Source: Pseudomonadota bacterium (GTDB taxonomy: Bacteria; Pseudomonadota; Gammaproteobacteria; Ga0077536). From it: a DNA stretch of 64,000 bases. Both the position numbers and the translations under genes were made by a program. Position 1 is the stretch's first letter, and every line of letters begins with the position of its first letter. A model generated the notes under the pieces. It had not been told where the DNA came from and ran no database searches. It saw only the letters and a list, made by a program, of their open reading frames with translations. Where the stretch lies: the NCBI GenBank assembly GCA_016719885.1, contig JADJYF010000027.1, positions 62,001 to 126,000 of the forward strand, given 5' to 3'. Below are positions 61,704-64,000 of the stretch, in pieces.

Positions 61704-62732
61704 GTGAAAGACGAACACGTTTTGCTGCTGCCGATGACCGCGGACTACGTGCGTCTGGCCCTGCGGCTCGGCGCCGCGCGCGGTCATCCGGCGAGCGTGG
61801 TGCTGGCCGGCACCGCGCTCAGCGCAAAGGACCTCGGCCTGCCCGCCGCGCGTCTGTCGCAACGCGACACCTTTACGGTGCTCGACAATCTCGATCGCCT
61901 GCTCGGGCCAGGCTGGCCATTCGACGTGCGTTTTGGCGCCGAGACTTCGGGGCCGCTGGGCCAGGCGGTTACGTCCGCGCCGACCGTTGGCCTCGCCATC
62001 GAAACCTTGGCCGACTTCGGCCAAAGTCGCTCGCCGCGTTACGCATTGCGGCTCGGCGCGCCGGGCCGGCGCATGGGGGTGTTGAACATCGTCGAGACCG
62101 TCGAGGTCAGTGCCAGTCGGCGCCTGACCGGTGACGAGATCATCATGCAGAGTCTGCACAACATGCTGGAGACGCTGGTCGGCGGCGAGGTGGCGGCGGC
62201 GCGTTTTGCGTTCCGTTCAGCGCCGCCCGCGCACAGCCCACGCTACTTGCAGGCGTTCCGCGGCGCGGTGCGTTTCTCGGCGCCAGCCACCGCCATCGAG
62301 TTTCCGCTGGCATGGCTCGCGCGTCCGGCGCCGTTCGCCAATCCATCCCTGTTCGGCGCCGCACTCAATACGCTCGAGATCGAGCGTGGCGCGCTGCGCG
62401 CCGGCGGCTTGTTGCTGGCTCAGGTCCAATATGCCTTGAATTGCGCGGCCGGCATGACGCCGCCGAATCAGGCCTCAATGGCGCTGGAACTCGGCGTATC
62501 GTCACGCACGCTGGCGCGTCGCCTGCGTGTGGCCGGCACCAATTTTCGAACCCTGCGCGACGACGTATTGCAGCGTCGTGCGCGGCAGCTCCTGAGCGAA
62601 ACCGACCGCTCGGTGGAGTCGATCAGCGCCGAACTCGGCTACGCCGATGCGGTCGCCTTCAATCTGGCCTGCCACCGCTGGTTCGGCGTCGGGCCGCGCG
62701 CCTGGCGTCAAGCGCAGCGCGATGTGACGTGA
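61704..62732 (+). CDS. AraC-family transcriptional regulator
   Basis: 342 residues from a GTG at 61704. The N-terminal two thirds follow the Arabinose_bd/OruR-type ligand domain (LGAPGRRMGVLNIVETVEVS), and the C-terminus has the double helix-turn-helix (SMALELGVSSRTLARRLRVA, then SVESISAELGYADAVAFNLA and CHRWFGVGPRAWR). A short A/T inverted repeat (AAAAT, 5 bases, ATTTT at 61683-61697) lies just before the start and may be an autoregulatory site. Divergent from hpaB-like gene, its likely target. Confidence 0.85.
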   Translation: MKDEHVLLLPMTADYVRLALRLGAARGHPASVVLAGTALSAKDLGLPAARLSQRDTFTVLDNLDRLLGPGWPFDVRFGAETSGPLGQAVTSAPTVGLAIETLADFGQSRSPRYALRLGAPGRRMGVLNIVETVEVSASRRLTGDEIIMQSLHNMLETLVGGEVAAARFAFRSAPPAHSPRYLQAFRGAVRFSAPATAIEFPLAWLARPAPFANPSLFGAALNTLEIERGALRAGGLLLAQVQYALNCAAGMTPPNQASMALELGVSSRTLARRLRVAGTNFRTLRDDVLQRRARQLLSETDRSVESISAELGYADAVAFNLACHRWFGVGPRAWRQAQRDVT

Positions 62733-62768
62733 GCGCCGTCCACGGGCAATGCCCCTGCCCGCCCAGCG

Positions 62769-63281
62769 TCAATCAGACTGCGCGCGTAAATTCTTCCACA
62801 GCCCGAGCAAGGCCAGCGCCAGCATGATGTGCACGCCGAGCACCGGCGGCCAGCCCGCGAGGTAGATGACGTCATTGGCGAGCCCGGGCTTGAACGGACC
62901 GCCGCCGAAAGCAAGGCCGCGCGTGCCGCACACGGCGTTGGCGGCGGCACCGAGGGTGAACAGCCAGGTCGTGACCAGCGCCGACCAGAACAAGCAGGAG
63001 AACTGGCGCGGCGACAGGCGCATGTAACGTCCGCCGAAGGCAAACCCCATCAGCAGCAGGCCCTGGGTGATCGCTTCCATGTGCGCCATGCGCCAGGCGC
63101 GGCCGTCGTCCGGGATCGAGACCGGGATGTCGATGGGCAACGGCCATAGGGCAATCTTGCCGATGAGGGCGAAGAACCATACCCAGCCGAGCAGCAGGGC
63201 GAGCGCGATGAGGCCGGTGCCATTGAAGAACAGCGCGGCGCGCATGCGTTCACTCATGGCGGCAGACGAAGTGTCAGTCAT
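62769..63281 (-). CDS. small four-helix membrane protein, possibly styrene-oxide-isomerase-like
   Basis: 170 residues with four hydrophobic helices (about 17-40, 68-86, 96-117, 142-162). The segment AWRMAHMEAITQGLLLMG, with a conserved-looking His and Glu at the start of helix 2, recalls the styrene oxide isomerase-like family, but the resemblance is weak and I would not assign the reaction. It follows the PF10118-type gene on the same strand after 15 bases, so the two are co-transcribed. Confidence 0.6.
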   Translation of the reverse strand: MTDTSSAAMSERMRAALFFNGTGLIALALLLGWVWFFALIGKIALWPLPIDIPVSIPDDGRAWRMAHMEAITQGLLLMGFAFGGRYMRLSPRQFSCLFWSALVTTWLFTLGAAANAVCGTRGLAFGGGPFKPGLANDVIYLAGWPPVLGVHIMLALALLGLWKNLRAQSD

Positions 63282-63296
63282 GATGGTGTCCAGGTG

Positions 63297-64000
63297 TCAG
63301 GCAAGGGGCACGGGCGTGGGCTCGGCCAGGCGTGTGGTATCGAGTCGCGCGGCGGCCTGCGGTGTGGCGTCGAACAGTGCGGCCCAGGCCCGCGCCCACG
63401 GCGGGTCGGCCACCTGGCGCGGGTTGTAGCCCGGCACCAGGATGCGCAACAGTCTCGGCGTCAGCTGCGCGAAGATGCGCGCGAGCAGACGCGCCAGCGC
63501 CAGCCGCGATCGCCAATCGCGCCACAGGCCGTCCTCCTGCAGCAGCGCGTGGTAACCGTCGCGCGTCAGTTTGAAAATGTGCGCCGTCGCATACAGAAAG
63601 CCGTGCACGCGACGGAAGTAGCCGCCCGCCACGTGCTCGAACACGTCGAAGGCGACGTTCTTGTGTTCAATCTCCTCGACGAAATGCCACAGCACCAGGG
63701 TGGCGACGCCGCTTTCGCTGGCGCCGAACAGGTGTTCGCGATCTTCGATGAGCATCTCGCCGATGGCGAGCGCCATGGACTCGAAGCCTTCGGCATAGGC
63801 AAGGTTGAATTCGAGACTGCGCTTGGCGCCGAGCTCGGCGTAATCGGCGGCCATGCGCGCCTGCAGCGCCTCGATGCAGCGGTAGCCGCGCGCCTGCAAG
63901 GTATCGTTGAAGCGCCGATGCTGGCTGAAATGCATCGACTCCTGCGCGACGTAGTCGTCGAGGGCCTTCTTGAGCTCGGGGTCGCGGATGCGCTCGCGTG
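63297..64000 (-). CDS. metal-dependent hydrolase-like protein, PF10118 family (N-terminus off the right edge)
   Basis: The frame is open from the window edge through an internal Met at 63935, and the residues before that Met (DDYVAQES) continue the family pattern, so the gene starts outside the window. VAQESMHFSQHRRFN, FEHVAGGYFRRVHGF and HFVEEIEHKNVAFDVF place His and Glu residues as in the ferritin-like di-metal proteins of the PF10118 family. The name 'metal-dependent hydrolase' is a family label; activity is unproven. Operon with the downstream small membrane protein. Confidence 0.75.
   Translation of the reverse strand, partial: RERIRDPELKKALDDYVAQESMHFSQHRRFNDTLQARGYRCIEALQARMAADYAELGAKRSLEFNLAYAEGFESMALAIGEMLIEDREHLFGASESGVATLVLWHFVEEIEHKNVAFDVFEHVAGGYFRRVHGFLYATAHIFKLTRDGYHALLQEDGLWRDWRSRLALARLLARIFAQLTPRLLRILVPGYNPRQVADPPWARAWAALFDATPQAAARLDTTRLAEPTPVPLA

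Overview
The window is about 64 kb of GC-rich, gene-dense chromosome with short intergenic gaps. Conserved markers point to a gammaproteobacterium: rppH, a 326-residue type malate dehydrogenase, yhbY, yidD, class III PHA synthase phaE-phaC, PEP-CTERM proteins, and a sucA-sucB-lpd operon. The mix of Baeyer-Villiger-type monooxygenase, epoxide hydrolase, acyl-CoA ligase and luciferase-like genes suggests a non-enteric environmental lineage of the Nevskiales/Steroidobacterales sort. That placement is inference from gene content only. Two 13-G runs and several single-site ORF disruptions suggest a draft or metagenome assembly.

Layout. (1) 1-3.7 kb: a DprE1-like FAD oxidase (cut by the window edge) diverges from an AftB-like membrane glycosyltransferase and a UbiA-family prenyltransferase. 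Together they look like a polyprenyl-phosphate-arabinose cassette of the mycobacterial type. (2) 3.8-13.3 kb: housekeeping and small genes (NUDIX, yidD, CHCC zinc finger, SRPBCC, a GcvH-like protein without the lipoyl lysine, a membrane C13 peptidase, yhbY, lpdA), then a class I PHA synthase with its promoter, an HDOD protein and a Sel1-repeat protein. (3) 13.5-13.95 kb: tRNA-Ser(CGA) preceded by two tandem 162-166 bp units, each holding the 5' half of the same tRNA interrupted at the anticodon. (4) 14-24.6 kb: a PEP-CTERM protein, a secreted cyclophilin-RTX fusion, a Crp/Fnr regulator, an SDR, a frameshifted flavin monooxygenase, an epoxide hydrolase, a MAPEG protein, and a PAS-GGDEF-EAL protein.

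(5) 24.6-41.5 kb: a block of acetyl-CoA, PHA and TCA metabolism: a 3'(2'),5'-bisphosphate nucleotidase-type phosphatase, acsA, phaE-phaC (class III), a phasin, GTP-dependent PEP carboxykinase, phaR, phaA, lpdA-sucB-sucA and mdh. Acetate activation, thiolase condensation, polymer synthesis and granule coating, the PHA repressor, 2-oxoglutarate oxidation, malate oxidation and gluconeogenesis from oxaloacetate are all here. A TGCN3GCA motif recurs at the phasin promoter, the class I phaC promoter and upstream of phaR.

(6) 41.6-64 kb: rppH, small exported proteins, a second PEP-CTERM protein, a DksA/TraR-type protein, transporters, a cupin, an acyl-CoA ligase, a decayed cupin locus, a carboxymuconolactone decarboxylase-like gene with an in-frame UGA at its CxxC motif, a phosphotransferase pair, a quinohemoprotein dehydrogenase, an M24 aminopeptidase, a luciferase-like monooxygenase, an HpaB-type monooxygenase diverging from an AraC regulator, a small membrane protein and a PF10118-type protein cut by the right edge. 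I saw no transposase, integrase, CRISPR array, rRNA operon or replication origin.
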